A DNA stretch of 27,540 nucleotides, from the NCBI GenBank assembly GCA_038206235.1, contig JBBRBB010000041.1, positions 1-27,540 of the forward strand, written 5' to 3'. The position numbers were made by a program, and so were the translations under genes. How positions within the stretch are numbered: position 1 is the first letter of the stretch; every line of letters begins with the position of its first letter. Below the pieces are notes generated by a model. It was not told the origin of the DNA, searched no databases, and worked only from the letters and a program-made list of their open reading frames with translations. Below are positions 15,345 through 23,440 of the stretch, one piece after another. This DNA is from JBBRBB01 sp038206235. GTDB lineage: Bacteria > Bacteroidota > Bacteroidia > Chitinophagales > Chitinophagaceae.

Positions 15345-16601
15345 TTATTTCCTATAAATCTCAACCTTCGGCACAGGAAAAATAAAACCTGTTCCTTTTT
15401 CTAATGCATCTTTTTCCCGTTCTAAAAATTCTTCTTTAAAATGCCAGGGTAATACTAAATAATAATCGGGATACATTGCCCTGCTCTCTTCTTCACTTAT
15501 AATGGGAATGTTAGTGCCTAAAGTTGTTGCGCCGTATTTATCAGGATTGCGTTCGGCAGCAAAATCAATCAAAGTATTATCTATATCGCACCACTGCAAA
15601 ATCGTATTGCCTTTTGTAGATGCGCCATAAATATGAATTTTTTTTCCTTCTTCTCTTAGTTTCATCAACAGCGAATGCAATTCAATTTTTAAATCGTTGA
15701 TGCGCTGTTGAAAACCAATGTATGGTTTATCCGTATCAAGGTCAAGGTCGAATTCTTTCTGGCGTATTTCATTTATGAATTGATAGTTTTCTTTTTTGTC
15801 AAGATTAGTGTTTTCTTTATGCGTTGCATAGCATCTGATGCTGCCGCCATTAATATCATTAAAAGAGATTTGAAAAATTTTCATTCCTGCTAAAGCAGAT
15901 ATTTTTTCTAACACAGCAAGACTATAATATTCAAGATGCTCATGGCATATTGTGTCGTAGCTGTCCAGCTCAAGCATGCGTGGCATGTAGCTCATTTCAA
16001 AAACCCAAACACCATCAGGAGATAAAAAACGTTGTATGTTTTTTACAAAATCAACCGGACTTTCCAAATCGTAAAACATGGCAATGGAAGTAATAATATC
16101 TAACTGCTTTCCTGCTAATATTTTGGTTAATGCTTCTGAAGGGAAAATATCCTGCACAACGGTTGCATCTTTTATTTCCTGTGCAACATCACTTGGATCG
16201 CAACCAAATTTTATGAATGATTTGGGATAATAACTTAACAGCGTTCCATCATTGCAACCAATATCGAGCACTGAAGCTTTTTCTTTTTGTATGATGGAAG
16301 TAACTGAATCAACAATTTCTTTTAAATGATTACGCATAGTATTGTTTGTGCCTGAACGATACCAATATGCAGCGTATAAAATTTCCGGTGGCACAGAATG
16401 TTCCATCTGCAATAAGCCACATGCATTCTCATCTGTTTGCGGATCGCATCTAAATAGAGTGCATGGAATTTTTCTTGTGCTCGGCATTTCCTTTCCGGGT
16501 TTTATGAAACTGCCCTGTAAATATTGTTCGCCTAAATCAATCACTTTTTTTAAGGAAGATGAACCGCAAACACGGCAGGTAGTTCTTTTACGCAGGTGCA
16601 T
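15345..16601 (-). CDS. NDP-sugar C-methyltransferase-like SAM methyltransferase
   Basis: The product is 418 aa with the three-part architecture of sugar C-methyltransferases (TylC3/NovU type). An N-terminal zinc-binding region has Cys9, Cys12, Cys52 and Cys61. A class I SAM domain has VLDIGCNDGTLL (111-122) and GVWVFEMSYMP. A C-terminal domain has IHIYGASTKGNTILQW and PWHFKEEFLERE. TICHEHLEYYS (218-227) is the active-site strand; Cys219 stands where the best-studied enzymes have Tyr before the conserved His-Glu-His. Such enzymes add a methyl carbon to a keto-deoxy sugar nucleotide, giving branched sugars. With gmd nearby, a branched GDP-linked sugar is possible; this is inference. It begins immediately after the stop of the preceding gene. 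Confidence 0.85.
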   Translation of the reverse strand: MHLRKRTTCRVCGSSSLKKVIDLGEQYLQGSFIKPGKEMPSTRKIPCTLFRCDPQTDENACGLLQMEHSVPPEILYAAYWYRSGTNNTMRNHLKEIVDSVTSIIQKEKASVLDIGCNDGTLLSYYPKSFIKFGCDPSDVAQEIKDATVVQDIFPSEALTKILAGKQLDIITSIAMFYDLESPVDFVKNIQRFLSPDGVWVFEMSYMPRMLELDSYDTICHEHLEYYSLAVLEKISALAGMKIFQISFNDINGGSIRCYATHKENTNLDKKENYQFINEIRQKEFDLDLDTDKPYIGFQQRINDLKIELHSLLMKLREEGKKIHIYGASTKGNTILQWCDIDNTLIDFAAERNPDKYGATTLGTNIPIISEEESRAMYPDYYLVLPWHFKEEFLEREKDALEKGTGFIFPVPKVEIYRK

Positions 16602-17051
16602 TTATTTTTGGTTGTTCTTTTTACTAATGAGTTCTGCGAATTGCTGATTAATTGCATCAATACATTTATTTCTTTCAAGATTTAAAACAGCGAGCTTTTT
16701 CACCACTTTATTTTTTTCATCAGGAGAAACAGATTCGAAATCGTAAACCTTCTCCTGCTCATGCCATAAACAACAATTCACATCAGCCAACTGATAAAAA
16801 ACTTCTCCAAAATTTCCTTTCACTTCCTGCACTTCATTGCCATCTTTCTTAAAGACCTTATTGGCAGCAAATGTCATCCGTTCTGCAGGTAAGTAACCAT
16901 TCACTGCATCAGAAATATATTCATCAATCTCCTGTTGCAATTGTAACGATTGCTGCTGAAGACTTTTCAGCTTCACTTCATCTTCTGTATGATATTCTTT
17001 CAGCTTTACAATAGTGAGTTTATCGCAAAGCATGCCGAGGGTTTCAGCCAT
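16602..17051 (-). CDS. conserved hypothetical protein of the glycan operon
   Basis: The product is 149 aa, mostly helical, without signal or membrane segment. It starts AETLGMLCDKLTIVKLKEYH, then a charged coiled region (LKSLQQQSLQLQQEIDEYI, about 30-48), and includes VFYQLADVNCCLWHEQEKVY near 85-104. The start LG-x-L-x-DKL-T-I recalls small proteins found in polysaccharide clusters (DUF4254 or DUF6165-like), but I cannot assign it firmly. Its stop abuts the start of the C-methyltransferase gene with no gap, so both are cotranscribed and perhaps partner. It is the first gene of the long minus-strand glycan operon. Confidence 0.65.
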   Translation of the reverse strand: MAETLGMLCDKLTIVKLKEYHTEDEVKLKSLQQQSLQLQQEIDEYISDAVNGYLPAERMTFAANKVFKKDGNEVQEVKGNFGEVFYQLADVNCCLWHEQEKVYDFESVSPDEKNKVVKKLAVLNLERNKCIDAINQQFAELISKKNNQK

Positions 17052-17122
17052 GATTAATTTTGAAATTCGCCAAAATTATTGCTTTGAAGTGAAATGTGCA
17101 GTTATGAATTTGACTTCTTCAC

Positions 17123-18550
17123 CTAACATTCTTTCAACCCAAGCGGAATATTTAGTGCCAGCCCGCCATCAGCAGTTTCTTTGTATTTGCTGTTCATATC
17201 CATCGCCGTATCCCACATGGTTTTTATCACTTTATCCAAACTCACTCTTGCATAATCAGGAGAGCTTTGCAAAGCAAGCTGTGAGGCCGTGATTGCCTTG
17301 ATTGCACCCATAGTATTTCTTTCAATGCAGGGAATTTGAACAAGCCCGCCAATAGGGTCGCAGGTTAAGCCGAGATGATGCTCCATAGCAATTTCTGCTG
17401 CCATTAAAGCCTGTCGCTGTGTGCCTCCCAGTGCTTCTGTTAATGCAGCAGCAGCCATAGCCGAAGACACTCCTATCTCTGCCTGGCAACCACCCATTGC
17501 AGCAGAAATGGTAGCCTGCTTTTTAAATATGCTTCCGATTTCGGCAGCGGTTAGCAGAAAAGAAATTATTTTATCATCTTTATTTCCATCACGAAAAATT
17601 AGATAATACTGCAGCACTGCAGGTATCACTCCTGCCGCTCCGTTTGTGGGTGCAGTTACTACTCTTCCAAACGAGGCATTTTCTTCATTCACTGCTAAGG
17701 CGAAACAACTAACCCAATCGAGTATGTATTGAAAATTTTGTCCTCCCTCTTTTATAGCTTCTGCCCATGAAGAATAATCGTGATAAGTTTTATTGTCAAT
17801 CAATTTTTTATTAAGGTCATAGGCTCGTCTTCTTACATGCAATCCGCCGGGCAATTCACCTTTACTATGACAGCCGTGATAAATGCAATCACGCATGGTT
17901 TGCCATATTTTCAAAATACCTTTTCTTGTTTCCGCTTCACTGCGCCACGCATTTTCGTTTTCCATTACCACCTCATTAATGGCCAAGCCTGTCTTCATGC
18001 ACCAATGCAGCAAATCATCCGAAGTATTAATTGGAAAAGGCAATTCAACAGATGAGGCATCGCTTCCCTTCTCCCCTTCTTTTACAACAAAGCCACCGCC
18101 GATTGAATAAAATGTTTCGCAAATGCTTTCACCATTTTTTGTATCGGCGAAAAAAGTTAATCCATTGGGATGAAAAGGTAAAGTTTCTTTATACAAAAAC
18201 TGAATATCAATGGAAGGATCAAAATCAATTATTACTTCATTGGCGAGCTTTATCTTTTTCTCATTTGTTATCTGGTTTATTTTGGAAGTGATGCTGTTAA
18301 CATCAACTGTTACGGGGTCATCGCTGCACAATCCTAAAATCACAGCTATATCAGTTCCATGACCCTTTCCTGTTTTTGCCAGAGAACCATACAGGATTAC
18401 AGAAATATTTTTTATGTCAGTTAAAGTATATTTTGTTTTAAGCGTTTCAATAAAACGCATTGCTGCACGCCACGGCCCTAATGTATGAGAGCTGGAAGGT
18501 CCCACGCCAATTTTAAACATATCAAATACAGAAATACTCTCGTGCGGCAT
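17123..18550 (-). CDS. sdaA: L-serine ammonia-lyase (iron-sulfur type, single chain)
   Basis: The ATG at 18550 (MPHESISVFDMFKIGVGPSS) is preferred over one 60 bases upstream because the extension is a hydrophobic run foreign to the family. The 475-aa product joins the beta domain (GVGPSSSHTLGPWRAA, about 15-30) to the alpha domain. Cys355 in GGCQAEIG, Cys397 in TCDPIGG and Cys408 in PCIERN are the conserved iron-sulfur ligands, and VVTAPTNGAAGVIPAVL (about 298-314) is a further signature. It deaminates L-serine to pyruvate in the cytosol. A TAAATTTG -7 box lies at 18566-18573. Confidence 0.93.
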   Translation of the reverse strand: MPHESISVFDMFKIGVGPSSSHTLGPWRAAMRFIETLKTKYTLTDIKNISVILYGSLAKTGKGHGTDIAVILGLCSDDPVTVDVNSITSKINQITNEKKIKLANEVIIDFDPSIDIQFLYKETLPFHPNGLTFFADTKNGESICETFYSIGGGFVVKEGEKGSDASSVELPFPINTSDDLLHWCMKTGLAINEVVMENENAWRSEAETRKGILKIWQTMRDCIYHGCHSKGELPGGLHVRRRAYDLNKKLIDNKTYHDYSSWAEAIKEGGQNFQYILDWVSCFALAVNEENASFGRVVTAPTNGAAGVIPAVLQYYLIFRDGNKDDKIISFLLTAAEIGSIFKKQATISAAMGGCQAEIGVSSAMAAAALTEALGGTQRQALMAAEIAMEHHLGLTCDPIGGLVQIPCIERNTMGAIKAITASQLALQSSPDYARVSLDKVIKTMWDTAMDMNSKYKETADGGLALNIPLGLKEC

Positions 18551-18565
18551 ACTAATTATCTGCAA

Positions 18566-18573
18566 CAAATTTA
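18566..18573 (-). promoter_or_regulatory. -7 box (TAAATTTG) upstream of sdaA
   Basis: Exact TAnnTTTG on the minus strand 15 nt before the ATG at 18550. The nearest TTTG upstream is only 14 nt away, shorter than the usual spacer, so the match is partial. Confidence 0.4.
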
Positions 18574-18772
18574 GCGGAAGAAAAAACCAAATGCAGATTA
18601 TATTTATCAATCGGTTGTTACTTTTTTATTTATACAATTATTAAGTGCAAGCCTTCCATAAACTAATTCTCCAAATCTTAACAGCGACAATATGCTTACT
18701 AAAACAATCAAAGCGTTTTGGCATTGGGCTGTTTTAATGCAGCAATCTTTTCTTTTACAAAAAAATTTATTT

Positions 18773-19471
18773 ATGAAAAAGCAAATCCTTTATTTGTTAT
18801 CATTATTCGTAATTGTTTTTGCTACTAATGGTTGTAATACAAAAACCGATATTACAACGCCGGGACCGGCCATTTTCCTGCTTACACAAACATCTCCAGA
18901 TGCCCCTAATGTTGACTTTGTAGTGAATAATCAACTTGTGTTTACCAATGTTCCTCCTTACGACAGCAGTTTATATTATCTGGGCATTCCTGGGGGGATT
19001 GCTAATTTTAAAGTTGCGCAAACAGGTAGTTCTTCTCTTCTTCTGGATGAAAATATAGACTTAGCGCCCAATACAGCTTATTCTATATTTACAGTTGATT
19101 CATTAAACAAAATATCTTTTGCCGTTGTGGTAGATTCTTTTTCAACACCTTCATCAGATACAGCTTTGTTGCGCTTCTTCAATTTTTCTCCAAATTCTCC
19201 TGCTGTTGATTTGGCATTAACCGGCGATACTGTATTATTATTTGCTAATCGCACTTTCAACGACCAGGCAGTATTTACTTCTTATGGTGGTTTCGGGTTT
19301 ATGAATCCCGCAACATATAATTTTGAAATACGTGAGACGGGCACATCTACTGTACTTTATAATTTTATGGAAACTTTTGAAGGCGGAAAGGCATATACCA
19401 TTTATGCTAAAGGGTTTATAGGGGGCATTGGCACACAGGCTTTTGGTACAAGCACCATTGCAAATAATTAA
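18773..19471 (+). CDS. DUF4397-domain lipoprotein
   Basis: The ATG at 18773 begins a lipoprotein signal (MKKQILYLLSLFVIVF, then ATNGC with Cys21); the upstream ATG at 18692 would bury it. The 232-aa product has the two halves of DUF4397: TSPDAPNVDFVVNNQLVFTN with a YYLGIPGGIANFKV strand, and FNFSPNSPAVDLALTGD followed by an EIRETGTSTVLYNF strand and a GKAYTIYAKG end. The repeated S-P-x-x-P-x-V-D motif is the family mark. DUF4397 proteins are exported beta-sandwich proteins of unknown function. It is divergent from sdaA and followed by a strong hairpin. Confidence 0.8.
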   Translation: MKKQILYLLSLFVIVFATNGCNTKTDITTPGPAIFLLTQTSPDAPNVDFVVNNQLVFTNVPPYDSSLYYLGIPGGIANFKVAQTGSSSLLLDENIDLAPNTAYSIFTVDSLNKISFAVVVDSFSTPSSDTALLRFFNFSPNSPAVDLALTGDTVLLFANRTFNDQAVFTSYGGFGFMNPATYNFEIRETGTSTVLYNFMETFEGGKAYTIYAKGFIGGIGTQAFGTSTIANN

Positions 19472-19512
19472 TTACATTTCCAAAAGAACAGGATAAAAAA
19501 TTTTTTTAACAA

Positions 19513-19545
19513 AAAAACTTTTCATTTTTTTAAGGAAAAGTTTTT
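19513..19545. terminator. hairpin terminator after the DUF4397 gene
   Basis: AAAAACTTTTC (19513-19523) and GAAAAGTTTTT (19535-19545) form an 11-bp stem with an 11-nt loop, followed by T-rich sequence on the plus strand. Confidence 0.6.
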
Positions 19546-19593
19546 GGCATGGTTTTTTCTTTTTTATCTTTGTTTTTTAAGGGTTTAGGGTTG

Positions 19594-19624
19594 AAAAAAG
19601 GGGCGACTGTTCTCAGCCAGCCCC
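19594..19624 (-). terminator. intrinsic terminator after the UbiD-family gene
   Basis: On the minus strand GGGGC, an inner CTG/CAG arm with loop AGAA, and GCCCC form a GC-rich stem followed by six T. It lies 5 bp past the stop codon and is the clearest intrinsic terminator in the window. Confidence 0.8.
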
Positions 19625-19628
19625 AATT

Positions 19629-21464
19629 TTATTTTATGCTATACAAGCTTCCTCCTTTTTGAAATATCCGTTCTATATTTTTTTCTGTTGCAGCATCTTT
19701 TTCAATCACCGGTGCATGGTGTGGTTTTATTCTTGCATCGAATAACAAAGAACCGTTACAACCCCAATGTTTGTGCAGCGTAAAACTGTCAATGCCATAT
19801 ATGTCATGCGATGGATTGCAACGGGTAAATGTTACCCAAAGAAAATTTTGAAAGCTGCTGCAAACATAATCTGCATCATCACAAATAATAATAAGAGGAG
19901 ATGAAATTAATTCGTGCACATACAATTTTAATTGCTCATTCAAATTATTCATTTCTTTTTCTGCAGTGTTATAGGTAGTAAATGTTTTTGTTTCTATACA
20001 TATTACACCGGGCATTACTAAACGTGCATTTTTAAAATCCTGAAGATGATGAAAAATATCAGCTACTTCTGTTCCCAATTTCCTTTTAATATTTCCATAA
20101 GCAGCAACAACTACTTTGCTTCCTGTATTTAAAGATGTGCCTGAATAATCAAGTGTATCAATCGTGGTGTTTGTATAAAAATGGATGTCTCTTGTTAAGT
20201 CAATCCGCATTAAAATATATTCAAAGAACTCCTTCACTTTTTGTGCTGATAATTTATGGGTATCATCGGCTGTAATAAAAAGAAATTTTGCAAGGCTTAG
20301 TTGCCCTGTTCCTAAAATATGATTGGCAATAGTTAAGAGTTCTGCAGGTTGTTGCACAGGCATGTAAGGTGTATATCTTTCGCTGCCGATTGCTAATAAT
20401 AAAGGATGAACGCCCGCTGCATCCACTGCATGAATTTCCTTTAAGCCGGGAATTTCCTGTTGCACCGCATCTCCTGTAATCAGGTGTATGAGCTTTCCAA
20501 ACTGCGTATCTTCCTGCGGCGGTTTACCAACCACAGTAAATGGCCAAATTGCATTTTTTTTCGCATACACTTTATGCACACCCATTACAGGAAAAGAATG
20601 CTTCAGGCTATAATATCCTAAATGATCTCCGAAAGGCCCCTCTAATTTATTTTCTCCTGCATATACTTCACCTGTTATTACAAAGTCGGCATCGGTGCTT
20701 ATACAATATCCATCCTTATAAAAATATCTGAATCTTCTGTTGCCTAATATTCCCGCAAATTTTATTTCACTCATATTTTCAGGCAGAGGCATTACTGCCG
20801 CCAGCATATTTGCAGGAGGCCCGCCTACAAATATGCTCACTTTTAAAGGAAGCTTATGCTCATTTGCTTTTGTTTGATGTATGCCAATGCCGCGGTGTAT
20901 TTGATAATGCAGTCCAATTTCCTTATTCAAAACATAATCGTTGCCCGTAAGCTGTATGCGGTACATTCCAAGATTAGAATTCATGCTGCCGGGAGCATCT
21001 GCATCTTCCGTGTAAACCTGCGGCAATGTAATAAATGCGCCTCCATCAAGCGGCCAATGATGTATTAAAGGCAAATCGCTTATTTGTATTTCATCAAACA
21101 AAAAAGATTTATTAAAAGATTTTAATGGAAACGTCTTTGCAGCAGCTAATCCTGCTTTCATATTTTTCAAAGGATTTTTTAAGGCTTTAGCAGGATTATT
21201 TTTCAGGCTGATGAGCTGCTGCACTGTTTCTAATGTATCTCTGAAAATAAGCTTACAACGCTCCTGTGTACCGAAGATATTGGAAGCCGCTCTGTATCTA
21301 TTGCCGCGAATATTTTCAAACAATAATGCGGGACCGAAGGCCTCATGCACACGCAAATGAATGGCCGCCATTTCAAGATAAGGGTCCACTTCTTCTTTTA
21401 CCCGAACAAGCTGCTTGTTTTTTTCAAGGTGCAGCAAACATTCTTCTAATGTTTTGTAGTGCAT
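19629..21464 (-). CDS. UbiD-family prenylated-FMN decarboxylase
   Basis: The product is 611 aa, full length for the family. It has the prFMN and metal-binding region SNLGMYRIQL (about 163-172), IHRGIGIHQTK (about 189-199) and the acid GEVYAGENKLEGPFGDHLGYY (266-285), in which Glu275 and Asp280 stand at the two catalytic acids of the R-E-E/D triad. KPPQEDTQFGKLI near 315 is also typical. UbiD enzymes decarboxylate aromatic or unsaturated acids with a cofactor made by UbiX. Long bacteroidotal members are usually annotated in menaquinone biosynthesis (futalosine or quinone-ring decarboxylation); the substrate cannot be read here. No ubiX is in the window. A strong terminator follows. Confidence 0.85.
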   Translation of the reverse strand: MHYKTLEECLLHLEKNKQLVRVKEEVDPYLEMAAIHLRVHEAFGPALLFENIRGNRYRAASNIFGTQERCKLIFRDTLETVQQLISLKNNPAKALKNPLKNMKAGLAAAKTFPLKSFNKSFLFDEIQISDLPLIHHWPLDGGAFITLPQVYTEDADAPGSMNSNLGMYRIQLTGNDYVLNKEIGLHYQIHRGIGIHQTKANEHKLPLKVSIFVGGPPANMLAAVMPLPENMSEIKFAGILGNRRFRYFYKDGYCISTDADFVITGEVYAGENKLEGPFGDHLGYYSLKHSFPVMGVHKVYAKKNAIWPFTVVGKPPQEDTQFGKLIHLITGDAVQQEIPGLKEIHAVDAAGVHPLLLAIGSERYTPYMPVQQPAELLTIANHILGTGQLSLAKFLFITADDTHKLSAQKVKEFFEYILMRIDLTRDIHFYTNTTIDTLDYSGTSLNTGSKVVVAAYGNIKRKLGTEVADIFHHLQDFKNARLVMPGVICIETKTFTTYNTAEKEMNNLNEQLKLYVHELISSPLIIICDDADYVCSSFQNFLWVTFTRCNPSHDIYGIDSFTLHKHWGCNGSLLFDARIKPHHAPVIEKDAATEKNIERIFQKGGSLYSIK

Positions 21465-21516
21465 AAGCGACGCATGAAATTATTCCTGCAAAGTTCTTAT
21501 GCAAACCAACAAAATA

Positions 21517-22368
21517 CTAATGAATATTTTTTGGGCAAGTAATTTCTCCCCAGTTTTTTCCCATAAAAGCTCTTGAAGAATTAGCGTAAGAAAGCTTATA
21601 AATGAATTTGAATTCTCCTGTGTAATAATTATCCTTTGCACTTGCATTTCCTCTTATGCCACCGTCTTTGTATTTAGCATTCGGATTTATTTCGTCTGAA
21701 CGAAAGGCAAGCTCTACGGCAAGAAGACCTTTTCCATTTAGCAGGGCAGATTTTTTAGCATACGTGGTGCTCACATCATCAAGATAATCTGTAAATAATA
21801 ATCGAGAAGCAAATGCTGCCCCCAGGGTTACATGTTCAGAAACTTTATATTTAAAGCCTCCGCCAAAAATATAGTTCGCTTGAGTAAGCTTATAGATTTT
21901 TCTTTCAGGATATTCAGGCAATCCCTGCCCTTCAGTACCCAATGGCTGTAAAAAAATTTTTATATTCGAATCTGTATAGGTGTAAGGATTAAAATGATAC
22001 ACTCCAAACCCTGCCAGCAAATAGGGAGTTAGCTTATAAGAAGAAAGGCTAAGCAAATTATACTCTATGCTCAGGTTTGCTTCTGAGATATTACTTTTAA
22101 AATTCAGATTTCTTTTCTTGTTTCTTTTATAAAATTTATCATCGCCCTCAACTCTGCCATGTGTTAAACCACTGCTGATACTAAAATGATCTGAGAGCTG
22201 ATAATTAACTCCTGCGCTTATTGAAAAATTTACATGGCTTAAAATAATAGAACGCGGTTCCATGTCGCCGGCATAGTTCATTATACCCGGCGCAAGAAAA
22301 ACGCTTACCTGTCCTTTTGAAATAAAGGAAATGAAAAATAAGATGAAATAAAATAAGAGTTTTCGCAT
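21517..22368 (-). CDS. outer-membrane beta-barrel protein (DUF6089-like)
   Basis: The product is 283 aa. The signal peptide (MRKLLFYFILFFISFISKG, then Gln) is followed directly by VFLAPGIMNYAGDMEP, the opening strand typical of this family. Alternating aromatic and hydrophobic strands follow (FSISAGVNYQLSDHFSISSG, TPYLLAGFGVYHFNPYTY, GGGFKYKVSEHVTLGAAFAS), and TDYLDDVSTTY is a family landmark near 195-205. The C-terminal end does not close with the usual Phe but with CPKNIH, perhaps an extra tail. A structural or porin-like role in the outer membrane is inferred. It runs in the same direction as the UbiD gene, 52 bp apart. Confidence 0.75.
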   Translation of the reverse strand: MRKLLFYFILFFISFISKGQVSVFLAPGIMNYAGDMEPRSIILSHVNFSISAGVNYQLSDHFSISSGLTHGRVEGDDKFYKRNKKRNLNFKSNISEANLSIEYNLLSLSSYKLTPYLLAGFGVYHFNPYTYTDSNIKIFLQPLGTEGQGLPEYPERKIYKLTQANYIFGGGFKYKVSEHVTLGAAFASRLLFTDYLDDVSTTYAKKSALLNGKGLLAVELAFRSDEINPNAKYKDGGIRGNASAKDNYYTGEFKFIYKLSYANSSRAFMGKNWGEITCPKNIH

Positions 22369-22568
22369 AATAATTAGGGTAAGAATAAAAAGCGAGCCCC
22401 AGCTTTAAATATTACGGATGTGCATATATTATCAAGGCAATTTATTTTAAAGATAACGCTTAACAATCTCAATTATTACAATAGAATTTGAGTGAGAAAA
22501 TACATGTCTAGTATAGAATTATCACCTATAAAATTGGCAATCACAAAATATAGGAATACGAATTGTTT
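22369..22568. other. intergenic stretch upstream of the tRNA-like cluster
   Basis: No ORF is supported. An 8-bp inverted repeat ATCACAAA (22540-22547) / TTTGTGAT (22566-22573) borders the first tRNA-like fragment; the same TTTGTGAT occurs next to the GIY-YIG start at 23190-23197. Confidence 0.4.
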
Positions 22569-22650
22569 GTGATCCTGGATTGTCCCGATAGCTATTGAGA
22601 GAACCAATGACCCTCCCGATTAGAAATCGGGATGCTCTATCTATAATCTG
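22569..22650 (-). pseudogene. tRNA-like fragment A, directly behind tRNA-Arg
   Basis: Read on the minus strand, it starts within the D-arm (GATAGAGC), has a full anticodon arm CCCGA-TTTCTAA-TCGGG and variable loop, and enters the T-arm (GGGTCATTGGTTC), where a 17-nt palindrome-like insert (TCCCGATAGCTAT on the plus strand) interrupts it. The 5' acceptor strand and half the D-arm are missing. The core 22601-22641 matches fragment D (23206-23246) at 40 of 41 bases. It cannot form a tRNA. Confidence 0.75.
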
Positions 22651-22724
<74 letters not shown>

Positions 22725-22768
22725 AATAATAAATACAGAACATTCAAACATCATCAACATCCAAGAAA

Positions 22769-22886
22769 ATCGTCGCAAAAATAATTTTTAATTAGTTTGC
22801 ATCCAAACATCAACAACTGCATGGCTGTAAAAATTGAAGAGAGTTGGAAAAAAATTCTGTAAAAAAAATTTAGTAAGTTTTGTTTT
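22769..22886 (+). pseudogene. truncated duplicate of the ung 5' region
   Basis: The first 44 bases (22769-22812) are identical to 23860-23903 just upstream of ung, including its TTAGTTTG -7-like box. An ATG at 22821 then opens MAVKIEESWK, matching ung MDVKIEESWK. Alignment without gaps continues to codon 22 (14 of 22 residues equal), but codon 14 is TAA. The homology ends at 22886, exactly where tRNA-like fragment C begins. The copy is not translatable beyond 13 codons. Confidence 0.85.
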
Positions 22887-22957
22887 GTAATCCCGGATTA
22901 GACTCGAACCGATAACCCTCCCAATTAGAAAATCGGGATGCTCTATCCGGGATTTAC
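22887..22957 (-). pseudogene. tRNA-like fragment C, at the 3' end of the GIY-YIG ORF
   Basis: On the minus strand it runs from the GIY-YIG stop codon (one base shared) through GATAGAGC, an anticodon-like arm CCCGAT...ATTGGG, GGAGGGTT and a T-loop TTCGAGT. Its ends GTAAATCCCGG and CCGGGATTAC are complementary apart from one bulged T, giving a 10-bp acceptor-like stem although the D-arm is absent. The loop of the anticodon arm has one extra base relative to fragments A and D. Confidence 0.75.
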
Positions 22958-23190
22958 TATAAGCGACTCAATATAAATACGGCTCTTTTTTCTTTTAATT
23001 TCCAATCTCTTTTTTTTGCCTCTTGAATAGTATTAAATTTTTCAGTGTAAACTACTATCCATGGAATTCCTCTTGAGGTAAATTTTTCACCTCCACGATT
23101 ATGTCGCTGAATTCTTTGAGCCACATCAATAGTAGAACCTACATAATATTTATTCAGTTTATTACTATATAATACGTATGCAAAAGGCAT
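22957..23190 (-). CDS. GIY-YIG endonuclease-family protein flanked by tRNA-like repeats
   Basis: The 77-aa product begins MPFAYVLYSNKLNKYYVGST, with AYVLY (4-8) and YYVG (15-18) as the GIY and YIG strands. Arg26 and His30 in RIQRHNRGG, FTSRGIPWIVVYTE (37-50) and EAKKRDWKLKEK (57-68) complete the domain in the order of short single-domain members (UvrC/YhbQ group). The metal-binding Glu of the last helix (usual A-x-x-R-E-x-x-I-K) is Asp62 here, and the C-terminus is short and atypical, so activity may be reduced. The ATG is 2 nt from the 3' end of tRNA-like fragment D, and the stop overlaps the 5' end of fragment C. Upstream of the ATG the frame stays open through most of fragment D. No intein, intron or integrase accompanies it. 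Confidence 0.85.
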   Translation of the reverse strand: MPFAYVLYSNKLNKYYVGSTIDVAQRIQRHNRGGEKFTSRGIPWIVVYTEKFNTIQEAKKRDWKLKEKRAVFILSRL

Positions 23191-23192
23191 TT

Positions 23193-23261
23193 GTGATGCA
23201 GATTCGAACCAATGACCCTCCCGATTACAAATCGGGATGCTCTATCCAACTGTCTGCCAGC
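23193..23261 (-). pseudogene. tRNA-like fragment D, at the 5' end of the GIY-YIG ORF
   Basis: On the minus strand it reads CAGACAGTTGGATAGAGC, an anticodon arm CCCGA-TTTGTAA-TCGGG (anticodon would be UGU, Thr), GGGTC and ATTGGTTCGAAT, then CTGCATCAC. Compared with tRNA-Arg next door, the D-stem 5' strand (TAGCT) and the T-stem 3' strand (CCAAT) are deleted; GCAGA/TCTGC leaves only five acceptor pairs. It cannot be a working tRNA-Thr. It ends 2 nt before the nuclease ATG. Confidence 0.75.
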
Positions 23262-23440
23262 CTATTGCCAAACCTTTTGTTGTGCGTTCGTATTATTGTC
23301 TTTTTTTTAATGTGTAAAAAAGTTTACGATGAGGTCTGCTCTTGATATTTTTGAAATAGAGGTCGGAAAATATTATAAATAAGATAAATAACTCGCCAGT
23401 CAAGCCTAAATTAACTGGCAAACTATCAAACGATTTTTTG
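23262..23440. other. intergenic stretch between tRNA-like fragment D and the VOC gene
   Basis: A 68-residue minus-strand frame (23293-23499) crosses it but overlaps the VOC gene out of frame and has no recognisable motif. A weak stem GCCAGT (23395-23400) / ACTGGC (23414-23419) lies just past the VOC stop and may terminate it. Confidence 0.4.

Noticed and set aside
22951..22962. Read-through of the GIY-YIG stop into fragment C as a fused protein end
   Set aside because: Two consecutive stop codons (TAG TAA) close the frame, so a fusion is not supported even though the later frame looks like translated tRNA.
23193..23261. Functional tRNA-Thr (anticodon UGU)
   Set aside because: The anticodon arm is intact, but the D-stem 5' strand and the T-stem 3' strand are missing and only five acceptor pairs remain.
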